Positions 35,922 to 45,644 are shown, counted from the stretch's first letter. The stretch: DNA of 64,000 nt from Gammaproteobacteria bacterium (GCA_015491735.1 WFVH01000025.1:1-64000); one strand, 5' to 3'. The notes: generated from the letters alone by a model not told the origin. Numbers and translations: made by a program.

Positions 35922-36590
35922 TTATACATCATCTCTGGCCAAACCTGCTGCGGCTAAAGCACTCCTGGTCACACCGCTCCCACCCGGTCGAACCTCCCGC
36001 CCACCGAGCAGCAACCGTTCGAGGTAACGGGCGATTATATCAACCTCCAGATTGACCCGGCACCCCGGCCGGTATCCCTGTATCGTCGTCTGCTGCAAAG
36101 TGTGCGGCACAATATTCAGCTCAAACTCCGTTTCCTGCACATCATTTACCGTCAGGCTGACCCCATCCACGCAGATCGACCCTTTTTTGGCAATATACCT
36201 TGCCAGGTGGGCCGGCGCCCGAATTCGAAGCCGGACAGAACGACCATCTTCCGAGCGCTGCACCAACTCTCCCACGCCATCCACATGCCCGGTAACCAGA
36301 TGACCGCCGAGACGGCTGGAGAGGGTGAGCGCCTTTTCGAGATTGACGGAAGAACCCACGCCCATCTCCCCCAGCACGGTATGCATCAGTGTTTCACGGG
36401 AGACATCCGCCCAGAAACCATCATTCAGCAGAGAAACAACGGTCAGGCAAACACCACTGACCGCTATACTGTCACCCACGGCTACATCTGAAAGATCCAG
36501 CCCCGCCGTGCAGACGCGCAGGCGAACGTCCGCTCCTTTCGGCTCCCGGGAAACCACGTTGCCAATCGCTTCAATAATACCTGAAAACAT
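35922..36590 (-). CDS. ribE: Riboflavin synthase alpha chain
   Basis: The protein has 222 residues from ATG 36590 (MFSGIIEAIGNV), matching the family start; a TTG five codons earlier overlaps the ribD stop and may be used for coupling. It is a duplicated lumazine-binding domain: DSIAVSGVCLTVVSL in the first half and GSICVDGVSLTVNDV in the second, with GHLVTGHVDGVG between. It dismutates lumazine to riboflavin. Located between ribD and ribBX. Confidence 0.96.
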   Translation of the reverse strand: MFSGIIEAIGNVVSREPKGADVRLRVCTAGLDLSDVAVGDSIAVSGVCLTVVSLLNDGFWADVSRETLMHTVLGEMGVGSSVNLEKALTLSSRLGGHLVTGHVDGVGELVQRSEDGRSVRLRIRAPAHLARYIAKKGSICVDGVSLTVNDVQETEFELNIVPHTLQQTTIQGYRPGCRVNLEVDIIARYLERLLLGGREVRPGGSGVTRSALAAAGLARDDV

Positions 36591-36601
36591 GCTGCTATAA
36601 C

Positions 36602-37741
36602 TCAAAGTTGAATTGATTTCTTATCAACTCGGGCTGTGATGCGCCAATCCCTGCCAATCGCACGTATCTCCCGAATATCCACTCCAATACGCTCCTTCAT
36701 GTATTCAATCCCTGGCAGATGAAACAAACCCCTGCCCATGTCACCCATGATATGGGGAGCAACGTAGACTACCAGCTCATCGATCAACCCTGCCTGCAGC
36801 ATTGCGCCACTCAGGGTGGCGCCCGCCTCCAGCATTATCTCATTGATCTGCCGCTGCGCCAGCTGCAGCATCACCGCCTCCAGATCCACTCCCCCCTTAT
36901 GGAAAGGAACGGGAACAATCTCGCCACCGGTACCCGCCAGATCCTCCCGCCGATGACGGAGGGCTTCACCACAGAAAACGATGACATCTCCCGGTGCAGA
37001 AAACAAGCGGGCGGAAGATGAGATTCTGAGCCGCCGATCCAGCACCACCCGCAGCGGCTGCCGCGGCTGTTCCCCCAACTCCGGCGAACGCACGTTGAGC
37101 AGTGGATCATCAGCGATTACTGTTTCTATGCCGGTAAGAACGGCTGAACTGCGGGCGCGCAGTTTCTGCACGTCTGCCCGCGCCTGCCGGGAGGTGATCC
37201 ATTTGCTCTCTCCGTTGGCCATCGCCGTACGCCCGTCGAGACTCATCGCCAGTTTGCATCGCACCCAGGGCCTCCCTCGGGACATGCGACTGATAAATCC
37301 CGGATTCAGCTCCTCGGCCTGATCCCTCAACACCCCTGAAACAACGTGAACACCGGCGTTGCGCAACGCCGAAAACCCCCGCCCGGAAACCCTGGGGTCG
37401 GGGTCCGGCATCGCCGCCACCACCCGCGCCACCCCGGCCTCCAGCAGCGCGTTGGTACAAGGGGGGGTTCTTCCATAGTGACAGCAAGGCTCCAGTGTCA
37501 CGTATACCGTCGCCCCGCGCGCCTTCTCACCGGCCTGAGACAGGGCGTTGATCTCTGCATGAGGTTCACCGGCTTGCCGGTGCCACCCCTCTCCCACGAC
37601 AACCCCCTCTTTCACCAACACACAACCGACCCGGGGATTGGGATCGGCAGAGTAGATCCCGCGAGCGGCAAGGCGTAAAGCCTGTTGCATAAACTGGCAG
37701 TCGGCGCTGTTCAAGGCAGTTTCCGAAGTAACAAGGGACAT
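36602..37741 (-). CDS. ribD: Bifunctional riboflavin deaminase/reductase
   Basis: About 379 residues from ATG 37741; a start at 37762 is also possible. The N-terminal deaminase has the zinc motif HAEINAL and PCCHYGRTPPCTNALLEAGV. The C-terminal reductase has VRCKLAMSLDGRTAMANGESKWIT. First gene of the rib block on this strand and divergent from a PilZ gene with only 60 bases between. I see no FMN riboswitch in that short leader. Confidence 0.96.
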   Translation of the reverse strand: MSLVTSETALNSADCQFMQQALRLAARGIYSADPNPRVGCVLVKEGVVVGEGWHRQAGEPHAEINALSQAGEKARGATVYVTLEPCCHYGRTPPCTNALLEAGVARVVAAMPDPDPRVSGRGFSALRNAGVHVVSGVLRDQAEELNPGFISRMSRGRPWVRCKLAMSLDGRTAMANGESKWITSRQARADVQKLRARSSAVLTGIETVIADDPLLNVRSPELGEQPRQPLRVVLDRRLRISSSARLFSAPGDVIVFCGEALRHRREDLAGTGGEIVPVPFHKGGVDLEAVMLQLAQRQINEIMLEAGATLSGAMLQAGLIDELVVYVAPHIMGDMGRGLFHLPGIEYMKERIGVDIREIRAIGRDWRITARVDKKSIQL

Positions 37742-37801
37742 GCTAATATTACCGCAACTCATTGAGATGATATTCAGACATCAACAGGAATCAGGCCGGT
37801 C

Positions 37802-38191
37802 ATGAACGCCAGCGACAACACACCAAAGCGAAGACGCTTCACGCGCATCCCTTTCGTGGCGAGAGTCATTCTTTCCAACGACAGGGGAATCTGGCACGGT
37901 GACCTGCTGGACATATCCCTGCATGGTCTGCTGATGTCAAAACCACAAAACTGGGATGGTATCATCAACAGTGACTGCCGTGTGGGAATATCGCTGGAGC
38001 GCGGCGGCCCCTCGATCGATGTCAACGCCCGCATAACCCATGCCGATGGTCAGTTGCTGGGTCTCTGTTTCGAGCAGATGGATGTACAGAGCGCCACCCA
38101 CCTGCACAAACTGATTGCGCTCAACCTGGGCGACGAGCACTTGCTGGAGCGGGAGCTCGCCGAACTCATCAAACTCAATCTTACCACTTGA
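37802..38191 (+). CDS. PilZ-domain c-di-GMP receptor protein
   Basis: The protein has 129 residues. The PilZ signature is present: the Arg-rich KRRRFTRIPF (RxxxR, about 9-18) followed by LLDISLHGLLM in the D/NxSxxG position. It is a single-domain cytoplasmic protein that would bind cyclic di-GMP and act on motility, pili or export. It is followed 50 bases later by a metallo-beta-lactamase-fold gene on the same strand, and the flagellar block is nearby. Confidence 0.88.
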   Translation: MNASDNTPKRRRFTRIPFVARVILSNDRGIWHGDLLDISLHGLLMSKPQNWDGIINSDCRVGISLERGGPSIDVNARITHADGQLLGLCFEQMDVQSATHLHKLIALNLGDEHLLERELAELIKLNLTT

Positions 38192-38241
38192 GCCGGTAAC
38201 TGCCCGGTCGCCCTTCTCCCAACTGCCTGCCCGGAAGTTCC

Positions 38242-38868
38242 ATGCATTTCACCATTATCCCTGTCACGCCGCTGGCGCAAAACTGCACGCTGCTCTGCTG
38301 TGAACAAACCCGCCGCGCCGCCATCGTCGACCCCGGCGGAGAGATCGAGCATATCCTGGCGACAGCCCGGAGAAAAAAGGCGGAGATAGAGAGGATTCTG
38401 ATTACTCATGGACATTTCGATCACATCGGTGGAGTGGCTGAGCTGGCCACACGACTCTCCATTCCGATTGAAGGGCCACACCGGGAAGACCGCTTTCTAA
38501 TCGAATCCCTGCCTCAGCAGTGCGAATACTATGACTTCCCTGCGGCGCACTCCTTCACACCGGACCGCTGGCTGGCAGAGGGCGATCGGGTAACGTTTGG
38601 CAATCAGCAGTTGGAGGTGCTTCACTGCCCCGGTCATACCCCTGGCCATCTGGCCTATTTTCACAGGGATGAACGACTGGTATTGGTGGGTGATATACTG
38701 TTCAGGGGTTCGATTGGCCGTACCGATTTCCCACGCGGAGATCATGCCACCCTTATCAACTCCATCCGCGAAAAACTCTGGACACTGGGTGACGACGTGC
38801 AGTTCATTCCCGGCCACGGCCCGCTGTCCACCATTGGTGAAGAGCGAAGAACAAATCCCTGTGTGTAA
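38242..38868 (+). CDS. GloC/YcbL-type metallo-beta-lactamase-fold hydrolase
   Basis: The protein has 208 residues. The THGHFDHIGG motif (zinc site one and two), the VLHCPGHTPGHLAYF histidine, GDILFRGSIGRTDFPRG, and FIPGHGP near the end match the glyoxalase-II-like YcbL/GloC group, which hydrolyses lactoylglutathione or related thioesters. It ends NPCV. The last sense codon and the stop fall at the end of a miniature element; without the element the reading would be the same four residues and TAG instead of TAA. Confidence 0.9.
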   Translation: MHFTIIPVTPLAQNCTLLCCEQTRRAAIVDPGGEIEHILATARRKKAEIERILITHGHFDHIGGVAELATRLSIPIEGPHREDRFLIESLPQQCEYYDFPAAHSFTPDRWLAEGDRVTFGNQQLEVLHCPGHTPGHLAYFHRDERLVLVGDILFRGSIGRTDFPRGDHATLINSIREKLWTLGDDVQFIPGHGPLSTIGEERRTNPCV

Positions 38869-38926
38869 CTATTCAGCTCACCTCTGAACAGTTACCGGCT
38901 TGTTTCATACCATGCTGAATGGTTAC
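38865..38926. mobile_element. Internally deleted IS66-type miniature element with 8-bp duplication, at the gloC-like stop
   Basis: 62 bp: GTAACTATTCAGCTCACC, then directly the other end CTGAACAGTTACCGGCTTG and GCTGAATGGTTAC; the central palindrome is missing. The flanking direct repeat is CCCTGTGT (38857-38864 and 38927-38934). The insertion is within the last sense codon of the upstream gene; the element's own GTAA makes the GTG-TAA end. Confidence 0.92.
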
Positions 38927-38994
38927 CCCTGTGTTTAGTGGCCAGGTTAATGAACAGCAACGACTCAGCGGGTTGCAGAGTTCGAAAGTAACCG

Positions 38995-40203
38995 CTATCG
39001 CATGAACTCGAACAGCGACAGCCCCTGCACCTTCAGATAGACCTGTTGCGCTGCCTGCATCCCGACCATCTGCCGATTCAGTTTTCCGACCGCCTCCGCA
39101 TAGTCAAGATCTTCCAGGCCGGACATGACCTCCTGCAAATTGAGAACCGTATCTTCATTTATGAATACCTGCCCTTCCACGCTATTCAAACGGCTACCAA
39201 CGCTGGCGGATACGTTGAGAATATGATCCAGTGCGTTATCCAGTTCCGCGATTGAGCGGGTAATCTCCATCTTGGCCTTGGTCTCTTCCGATGCAAGCCC
39301 TGACGGCTGACCCAGGGCATCGGCCAAGCGTTTGACGGTGGCGAATAAATCCTGGCTGCTGGAGGGTTTGACGGAAAAGGTATCGGCGCCGACCACAGGG
39401 TCTCCCGCAAGGGTGACGGCCACCCCGTCGAAAACAATCTCCTCGCCGGGTGTATAGGTTTGGGGAAACCCGGAAACAGCGGTGCCCAACGTATCGTCGG
39501 TAACCAGCACCTGACCAGCAGCGGGAAACGAAATGGTATAGTCGTGGCGGGTGTACGCCATGATGTTATCCACCCGGCCCTGGTCGATGGTTGCTGTACC
39601 CGTATTGGCGGGGTTGTATTCCGTGGCGAATACACGATTGCCGTTTTTGATACGCATGAACACGTCGGAGCCCGGATCACCATCGTCGACAAAGAAATCC
39701 GGTCCAATCTGCAAACGGCGCTGACCGTCATCTCCGTTATACACGACGACATCGGCACTCTTCACGAACGGTGGTGTCTTTCCCCGGTTGCCGCCAAAAA
39801 TGTATTCGCCGTTTGCATCCATCGTATTGGCCATGCCGATGAGTGCTTCCAGGCGGGTGTACACCTCTTCAGAAATGGATTGGCGGCCGACATCAGACAG
39901 CGCACCGTTGGCGCCGGCCACAGCCAGTTCGCGCACCCGCTGAATACTGTCCACCACGCCTTTCAATATACCCTCCTCCGAACCGAGCCGGTTCCTGACC
40001 TGATCGGCGTTGGACTGATACTGTTGAAGAATACCGATGGACTCCTTGAAAGAGTGAATGCGTGTCGCCGCGACAGGATCATCCGCCGGAGAGAGAATCC
40101 GTTTGCCGGTGGCCATCTGCTCCTGAGTCCGGCTCAACGCATTCTGGCGCTCAAGAATACCGTTGATGGAGGTCTGCTGAAACTGGCGGGTGGATATTCT
40201 CAT
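38995..40203 (-). CDS. flgL: Flagellar hook-associated protein 3
   Basis: The protein has 402 residues. The flagellin-like N-terminus (MRISTRQFQQTSINGILERQ, GKRILSPADDPVAA) and C-terminal helix (DYAEAVGKLNRQMVGMQAAQ, then VQGLSLFEFMR) are characteristic. It joins hook to filament. Starts three bases after flgK ends. Normal length for the family. Confidence 0.96.
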   Translation of the reverse strand: MRISTRQFQQTSINGILERQNALSRTQEQMATGKRILSPADDPVAATRIHSFKESIGILQQYQSNADQVRNRLGSEEGILKGVVDSIQRVRELAVAGANGALSDVGRQSISEEVYTRLEALIGMANTMDANGEYIFGGNRGKTPPFVKSADVVVYNGDDGQRRLQIGPDFFVDDGDPGSDVFMRIKNGNRVFATEYNPANTGTATIDQGRVDNIMAYTRHDYTISFPAAGQVLVTDDTLGTAVSGFPQTYTPGEEIVFDGVAVTLAGDPVVGADTFSVKPSSSQDLFATVKRLADALGQPSGLASEETKAKMEITRSIAELDNALDHILNVSASVGSRLNSVEGQVFINEDTVLNLQEVMSGLEDLDYAEAVGKLNRQMVGMQAAQQVYLKVQGLSLFEFMR

Positions 40204-40206
40204 CGC

Positions 40207-42171
40207 TTATCTCCTGACCGCACCCAGCAATGAGTCAAACATGCTTTGTGCTGTACTGATTACCTGCGCCGAAGCCTGGTAAGCCTGCTGAAAACGCATC
40301 AAGTTAGCCGCCTCTTCATCAAGATTGACGCCAGATACGGCTTCCCGCGCGCTCACCGCCTGACGCAACAGGGTCTGCTGTGCCTGATTGGCGATATCGG
40401 CCTGGTGGGTTTTCGTGCCGACATCGGTAACAATTCCCGCATAGGCATCGAGAAAACTGGCGGTCCCCTTCAACATGCTGTTTTCGGTCTGCAGCCCGGC
40501 CAGAACCAACATGTTGCTGTTATCACTTACCCCTTGAGCATTGTAGCCGATGGTGAACCTGTCCCCCAGGCCGGGTTCTCCCTTGATGTGCGACTCATAA
40601 CCAAAACCCAGCGCATTGTCCGCCACCACATCCAGACCAACCGCGGGATCATAGGTGTTCGGGCCGGAAATCAAAACCGGGGAGCCTGCTACAGAGGCGT
40701 CATAGACGCGATACTGATTTGGCGTCACAGAGTCAAATTCAATGAGCAGCGGCGGCGTCAGCGCGCCGGGAGTGCTGCTGAATTCCGCTCCTGTCGTGTC
40801 GGAAACAGCGCTCAACGAAATCTCGCCACTACCGATGTTCCCCAAATCGGAAGCTACCCGTACCGGAGCAGCAGCGGCGACTTTTGCGGTATCGCTAATC
40901 AACACCTCCAGGGAGCGGGCCATGCCTTTTGTTGGGCGGATAAGAAACGAATCCCCCGCAGCGGGAGATACGCCGCCGACATCAATCCTGAAGCCGTCCA
41001 CCGAGGTAAAGGGCAACCCGGCGATTGGGCCTTCTCCCTGGCCATCGGAGAGACGGGTCAGCGTATAGCTGCTGCCATCGAATGTCAGCTTGTAGTCGCT
41101 ATTGCTGAGCAGATCAGGATCGACAATTGTTGCACTGATACTGGCCGTGGAAACATTGCCGTTGCTCGCCAGAACTTCCGGCGAGCCAACAGCGAAAAAA
41201 TCCCCCCCCAGGGAAGAGTCAAGGGCCATGCCCAGACGATGCTGCCGGTTAAAGGTATCGCTCAAGGCAACGGCAATCCGGCCCAGAGCATTCTCGCTGG
41301 GTTCAATCACTTCGGTTCGCTGATCAATCAACCCCCCCAGCCGCCCACCGGTCAACAGCGATGTGATATTGACAGTGGAGTTCCCATTGGCGTACCCGAT
41401 ATCCATCTGGCTGGAATCATAAGGATTGGGAATGACGCTCAACTGCTGGCTTTCGCTGTCCGTCACCAAACTCTGCCCGTTTCCAATATAAACGTTCACG
41501 CTAAAGTTGCTCTGCTCGACCGTCTGCACGTTGACGAAACGGGAAAGCTGCACGATCAGTTGATCGCGCTTGTCCATCAAATCATTGGGCATTCGCCCGC
41601 TCCGGACACCGGGAGAACGGGAGATGGCATCGTTGAGAGAGGCGATCTCCCCGGCCAGACTGTTGATTTCGGGAACGATACTGCCAATCTCGACGTTGAC
41701 ACTGTCACGCAGATCATTCATGCGGCGAGACATGACATCAAAGCGGTTCGCAAGACTCTCCGCTGAAGTCAACAGAACCTGCCGCGCCGGAATCGAGGCG
41801 GGATCATTGGCTACTCCCCGCCCGGCATCGAAAAACTTCTGCAGCGCCGGCGTCAGCCCCGCCTGGGGATCAGCAAGCAGATTGTCCATTTGCGAAGCGT
41901 AGCTGTATGCAACCTCGAGCTGATTGCCCTGCGTGGTATTGCTAACCACCTGCCCGTTGAGAAAGGCGTCATAGACCCGGCGAACATTGGTAACACTGGA
42001 ACCGGCCCCCAGATACCCCCCTGGCGCATAGAGTGGCAGCCGGCTGACAACATCGGCACGCTGACGGGAGTACCCTTCAGTATTGACGTTGCTGACGTTG
42101 TTACTGGTAACGGTAAGGGAACGCTGTGCTGTCAGCAGACCGGAGATACCAATATTCAGTGAATCACTCAT
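40207..42171 (-). CDS. flgK: Flagellar hook-associated protein 1
   Basis: The protein has 654 residues. N-terminus SDSLNIGISGLLTAQRSLTV with SNNVSNVNTEGYSRQRA, and C-terminus GVNLDEEAANLMRFQQAYQA with the ISTAQSMFDSLL helix, as in FlgK. It is about 100 residues longer than the E. coli protein because of a central insert, normal for environmental gammaproteobacteria. Overlaps flgJ by four bases. Confidence 0.96.
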   Translation of the reverse strand: MSDSLNIGISGLLTAQRSLTVTSNNVSNVNTEGYSRQRADVVSRLPLYAPGGYLGAGSSVTNVRRVYDAFLNGQVVSNTTQGNQLEVAYSYASQMDNLLADPQAGLTPALQKFFDAGRGVANDPASIPARQVLLTSAESLANRFDVMSRRMNDLRDSVNVEIGSIVPEINSLAGEIASLNDAISRSPGVRSGRMPNDLMDKRDQLIVQLSRFVNVQTVEQSNFSVNVYIGNGQSLVTDSESQQLSVIPNPYDSSQMDIGYANGNSTVNITSLLTGGRLGGLIDQRTEVIEPSENALGRIAVALSDTFNRQHRLGMALDSSLGGDFFAVGSPEVLASNGNVSTASISATIVDPDLLSNSDYKLTFDGSSYTLTRLSDGQGEGPIAGLPFTSVDGFRIDVGGVSPAAGDSFLIRPTKGMARSLEVLISDTAKVAAAAPVRVASDLGNIGSGEISLSAVSDTTGAEFSSTPGALTPPLLIEFDSVTPNQYRVYDASVAGSPVLISGPNTYDPAVGLDVVADNALGFGYESHIKGEPGLGDRFTIGYNAQGVSDNSNMLVLAGLQTENSMLKGTASFLDAYAGIVTDVGTKTHQADIANQAQQTLLRQAVSAREAVSGVNLDEEAANLMRFQQAYQASAQVISTAQSMFDSLLGAVRR

Positions 42172-43142
42172 TTACTCTCTCTTGCAAGCACTGCCTTGTA
42201 TGAGAGTATCGGTTCTGGAACGGGAAACTTTACCGCATCCACCGCCTCGGCCATAACCCGGCTTTGCATGACACGCCAAACCTTGTCGGCATACTGGGGA
42301 TCAGTGGCATACCCGGCCCCATGCAGCGCCTCCACAAACGCGCGATCATCTCCCGTTTTCAGCAAAGCCGCCCCATAACGGGGGTTGGTGCGCAAAAAAT
42401 TCACGTAATCGGCAAAGCTCTCGGCATAGCTGCCATAGGCGCGAAATGCTGCCCGCTGCCGAACCATGTTCCCGTCGACATGTTCCAGTGTGGTGAGAAG
42501 GGCCTTTTCCCCATTCCAGCTCCGGTCCGCCTTGATGTTAAACAGATTGTAGCTACTCCCCCGCTGCTCCTGCTGAATGATTTTCCCACCCCAACCGGTC
42601 TCCAGCGCCGCTTGCGCAAGCAAAACCCGGGGACTGACTCCAAGTTCCGTTGCAGCCCGGCTTGCATCCGGCCAAAGCTGTTTTACGAACTCGGCAGGTG
42701 ACCTGAACGTTGACGGCTGTCGTGACGGTTGAAGCTCGGTTACGGGGGCCGCTGCCGGCTCCCGGATCGGCGGGACAGGTGCCAGCCGGGCAGTTTGCAC
42801 CGGCAGGGATGGCTCATCCTCATCCCCCCCCTTTTTCTTCGGGAGCAGCTGCTTGCCCAACTGCTCCACCAACATGTCGGCAATCCCCATCCCCCCCTTG
42901 TGGGCCAGATCTACAGATAACTGCTTGTCATACATCTCCTGATAGAAATCTGTCTGTTGACTGCCAAACAGGGGATCGCCAAAACTGCTCTCCCGCACGC
43001 TTTTGAGCATCATTTGCAGAAACAGAGCCTCGAACTGCCGGGCAACGATATCCAGCCCCTTGCCGGTGTCCTCGCGCGTCAGTTCGCGCAGCCGGGACAA
43101 CCCGTGCAGATCAGTATGGATATCCGGCGGTGTTGAAATCAT
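42168..43142 (-). CDS. flgJ: Flagellar rod-binding protein / peptidoglycan hydrolase
   Basis: The protein has 324 residues. The N-terminal rod-chaperone domain (QFEALFLQMMLKSVRES, then QTDFYQEMYDKQLS) is joined by a Pro-rich linker to a C-terminal glucosaminidase domain (PRVLLAQAALETGWG, with the catalytic Glu, then SYNLFNIKADRSW). It opens the cell wall for the rod. Two-domain form, as in beta- and gammaproteobacteria. Confidence 0.96.
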   Translation of the reverse strand: MISTPPDIHTDLHGLSRLRELTREDTGKGLDIVARQFEALFLQMMLKSVRESSFGDPLFGSQQTDFYQEMYDKQLSVDLAHKGGMGIADMLVEQLGKQLLPKKKGGDEDEPSLPVQTARLAPVPPIREPAAAPVTELQPSRQPSTFRSPAEFVKQLWPDASRAATELGVSPRVLLAQAALETGWGGKIIQQEQRGSSYNLFNIKADRSWNGEKALLTTLEHVDGNMVRQRAAFRAYGSYAESFADYVNFLRTNPRYGAALLKTGDDRAFVEALHGAGYATDPQYADKVWRVMQSRVMAEAVDAVKFPVPEPILSYKAVLARESK

Positions 43143-43159
43143 CGCTAGAGAACGTCCCT

Positions 43160-44275
43160 CTAGATAATGACCAGCCTGGCGCGCAACGCACCGGCGCTGC
43201 GCAGACCTTCCAGAATCGCCACCAGATCACCGGGGGCAGCCCCGACCCGGTTGACCGCCTGCACCAGAGAGTCCAGCGAAACACCGGGATTGAACAGAAA
43301 CATCCGCTTGCCCTCCTGGGTAATATCCACTTCAGAGGCTGGCGTCACAGCCGTTTGGCCGCCAGACAGCGCCCCCGGCTGACTGACCTGGGGATTCTCC
43401 CGAATCGTGACAATCAAGTTACCGTGAGAGATTGCCGCCGGCATCAGGCGCACGTTCTTGCCAATGACCACCGTTCCGGTGCGTGAGTTGATGATCACCT
43501 TTGCCACCGCTTCATCAGGGTCGACCTGAATATTTTCCAGCATCGACAGATAGGAGACCCGTTGGCCGGCATCGAGAGGGGCGCTCACAACCACTGACGC
43601 AGCATCCTGGGCCGACGCGGTCCCCGCACCCATAATCTCATTGATCGCCCTGGCCATCCGGTGGGCCGTCGTAAAATCCGGCCGGTTCAGATTGAGGATC
43701 AGACTGTCGCCCCGGGCAAAAGCGGTTGGCACCTCACGCTCTACCGAAGCGCCATTGGGAATCCTGCCGGCGCTGGGAATGTTGATGGTAATCCGCGAGC
43801 CATCCTGGCCCTGAGCGCCCAGCCCCCCAACCACCATGTTACCTTGCGCAATGGCGTAGATATTGCCATCCGCCCCCCGCAGCGGCGTCATCAACAGTGT
43901 ACCGCCACGCAGGCTCTTCGCATTGCCGATAGAAGATACTGTCACATCGATAGTTTGCCCCGGTTTGGCAAATGGCGGCAGGTCGGCATGCACACTCACC
44001 GCCGCCACATTTTTCAACTGTAATGTCTGGTTGGCCGGCAGCGTAATGCCAAACTGCGACATCATGGATTTCAGGCTCTGGGCTGTAAAAGGCGCCTGAC
44101 TGGTCTGATCACCGGTTCCATTAAGGCCAACGACCAGTCCATAGCCGATCAGTTGATTGCTGCGCACCCCGGCAACTGAAGCGATATCCTTGATCCGCTC
44201 GGCACCTGCCGACATACCTGCCAACAGCAATACCGTGCAAAAAACCATTCGCAAAAAAGTATGAGCTCTCATCAT
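43160..44275 (-). CDS. flgI: Flagellar P-ring protein
   Basis: The protein has 371 residues with a signal peptide (about 1-25). Conserved [20 protein letters not shown] near the start, [19 protein letters not shown], and the C-terminal [20 protein letters not shown]. It forms the P-ring in the peptidoglycan layer. It is the first flagellar gene of this block: no flgH or other rod genes lie upstream, where instead there is a sigma-54-type promoter and then an unrelated gene. Confidence 0.97.
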   Translation of the reverse strand: MMRAHTFLRMVFCTVLLLAGMSAGAERIKDIASVAGVRSNQLIGYGLVVGLNGTGDQTSQAPFTAQSLKSMMSQFGITLPANQTLQLKNVAAVSVHADLPPFAKPGQTIDVTVSSIGNAKSLRGGTLLMTPLRGADGNIYAIAQGNMVVGGLGAQGQDGSRITINIPSAGRIPNGASVEREVPTAFARGDSLILNLNRPDFTTAHRMARAINEIMGAGTASAQDAASVVVSAPLDAGQRVSYLSMLENIQVDPDEAVAKVIINSRTGTVVIGKNVRLMPAAISHGNLIVTIRENPQVSQPGALSGGQTAVTPASEVDITQEGKRMFLFNPGVSLDSLVQAVNRVGAAPGDLVAILEGLRSAGALRARLVII

Positions 44276-44308
44276 CTGTCCGCATATCAGGTATCACCAT
44301 TAATTTAT

Positions 44309-44326
44309 ATGCGATACTCATGCCAA
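44309..44326 (-). promoter_or_regulatory. Sigma-54-type (-24/-12) promoter for flgIJKL
   Basis: Read on the minus strand the stretch is TTGGCATGAGTATCGCAT. The GG (-24) and GC (-12) are at the required spacing and TGGCA-N8-CGCA is a close match to TGGCAC-N5-TTGCA. It lies 34 bases before the flgI ATG. Many gammaproteobacterial flagellar operons depend on RpoN with a FleQ/FlrC-type activator, which fits. Confidence 0.65.
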
Positions 44327-44500
44327 CAAGATGAGCGGTTCATGATCAACAGGTTAACGGAAGTATACCGTCGTTTTTCTCCACAACCGGCAACTTTCCG
44401 CCGCCGCCTGGTTCATCACGCCGTAACAGCAGCTGAGGCCGGAACCGCCGTTATTGTAAAGCCGGCAACAATAACAGCGGCTGAAACTGATATGATGAAA

Positions 44501-44653
44501 GTAACTATTCAGCATAGTATGAAACAAGCCGGTAACTGTTCAGATTGCCCCTGAAATTCGTCAGTTCAAGGCGAAAAATGGGAGTTTACGCGTGTAAATG
44601 ACCATTTTTTCAACGCAGAAATGGCGGATTTCAGGGGTGAGCTGAATAGTTAC
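44501..44653. mobile_element. IS66-type miniature element, complete copy with 8-bp duplication
   Basis: 153 bp, same orientation as the copy at 7953 and nearly identical to it; one extra T in the run before the centre of the right arm. The flanking direct repeat is TGATGAAA (44493-44500 and 44654-44661). It lies in the 418-base gap between flgI and the exported-protein gene, 40 bases before the latter's start, where it may influence its promoter. Confidence 0.92.
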
Positions 44654-44693
44654 TGATGAAACAGCCACCGCTGGTGAAGAAAGGAGTGAAAAA

Positions 44694-45080
44694 ATGCGCC
44701 GCGCCGGAAAAACGCTCTCTTTGGCACACATCCCGCTTTTACTGTTTCTCATCCTGTCCGCCGGTGGGAATGTATTTTCCGAACCGGAAAACATCAAACC
44801 GGGCATACCCTACTATGCCGACAGTTACCGCTATGAGGGAGATATCGCCGAGTTGGGAGAAGAGAAAAATTACGAAGAGGTGTTCAAAAACTACGAATAT
44901 TACGAAAGTATCTACAATGAACGAAAACGCCCCGCTGTATTCCGCGCCTACAAGCGGGGCAAGGTGGTCTGGCAGGAGCGCTATTATTATGACAGAGAAG
45001 GAGAGCCACTAAAAAAAGAGGTCTCGAAAGACGGCAACCCGGCAAAAACCATCTATTTCAACAAAGCAGAACGAAATTGA
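44694..45080 (+). CDS. Hypothetical exported protein, Tyr/Glu-rich
   Basis: The protein has 128 residues. AAAGGAG lies a few bases before ATG. A signal peptide (about 1-29: LLLFLILSAGGNVFS) is followed by a short mature part rich in Tyr, Glu and Lys (YYADSYRYEGDIAEL, NYEEVFKNYEYYESIYNE, WQERYYYDREGEPLKKE). The last part resembles the antitoxin-like WxExYyD-x-G beta hairpins of MORN/YD-type repeats, but too briefly to name. Divergent from flgI with a mobile element between. Function not recognised. Confidence 0.6.
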   Translation: MRRAGKTLSLAHIPLLLFLILSAGGNVFSEPENIKPGIPYYADSYRYEGDIAELGEEKNYEEVFKNYEYYESIYNERKRPAVFRAYKRGKVVWQERYYYDREGEPLKKEVSKDGNPAKTIYFNKAERN

Positions 45081-45164
45081 CGGGATACCGCGTATACACC
45101 AAGACAAATCGATACTCAGCTGTTGCGCACCCGCACGGCGTTCATAACAAGTGGATAGCTTCCG

Positions 45165-45644
45165 TCATATATAGCGCACTTCGACAATCTCATACGCCTT
45201 GATGCCACCGGGAGTCTTTACCTCGGTAACATCCCCCTCCTCCCGGCCTATCAACGCCCGCGCCACCGGAGAGTTGATGGAGATAAGCCCCTGTTTGATA
45301 TCGGCCTCATCATCACCGACAATCTGGTAGGTTACCTCCTCACCGCTCTCTTCATCCGCGAGCGTAACCGTTGCACCAAACACCACCCGGCCGCCCGCGT
45401 TGAGCGCGGTAACATCAATGATCTGCGCATGAGAAAGCTTGCCTTCAATCTCTTTGATGCGCCCTTCAATAAACGCCTGCTGCTCACGCGCCGCATGATA
45501 CTCGGCATTTTCTTTCAGATCGCCGTGGGCACGCGCCTCGGCAATCGCGGCGACCACCCTGGGGCGGGCCACACTCTTCAGCTCTTTCAGCTCGGCACGC
45601 AACTTCTCTGCACCACGCGCAGTCAATGGTATTTTGCCGTTCAC
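45165..45644 (-). CDS. greA: Transcription elongation factor GreA
   Basis: The protein has 159 residues. The coiled-coil N-terminus with the conserved acidic tip ([20 protein letters not shown]) and C-terminal FKBP-like domain ([31 protein letters not shown]) are intact. It stimulates RNA cleavage by stalled RNA polymerase. Coupled to carB by a four-base overlap, the usual carAB-greA order. Confidence 0.97.
   Translation of the reverse strand: MNGKIPLTARGAEKLRAELKELKSVARPRVVAAIAEARAHGDLKENAEYHAAREQQAFIEGRIKEIEGKLSHAQIIDVTALNAGGRVVFGATVTLADEESGEEVTYQIVGDDEADIKQGLISINSPVARALIGREEGDVTEVKTPGGIKAYEIVEVRYI

Noticed and set aside
37742-37801. FMN riboswitch upstream of the rib genes
   Set aside because: The ribD leader shared with the PilZ gene is only 60 bases and lacks the conserved RFN element; none was seen before ribBX either.
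40246-41766. 506-codon open frame on the plus strand
   Set aside because: Antisense to flgK with no recognisable motif or ribosome site.
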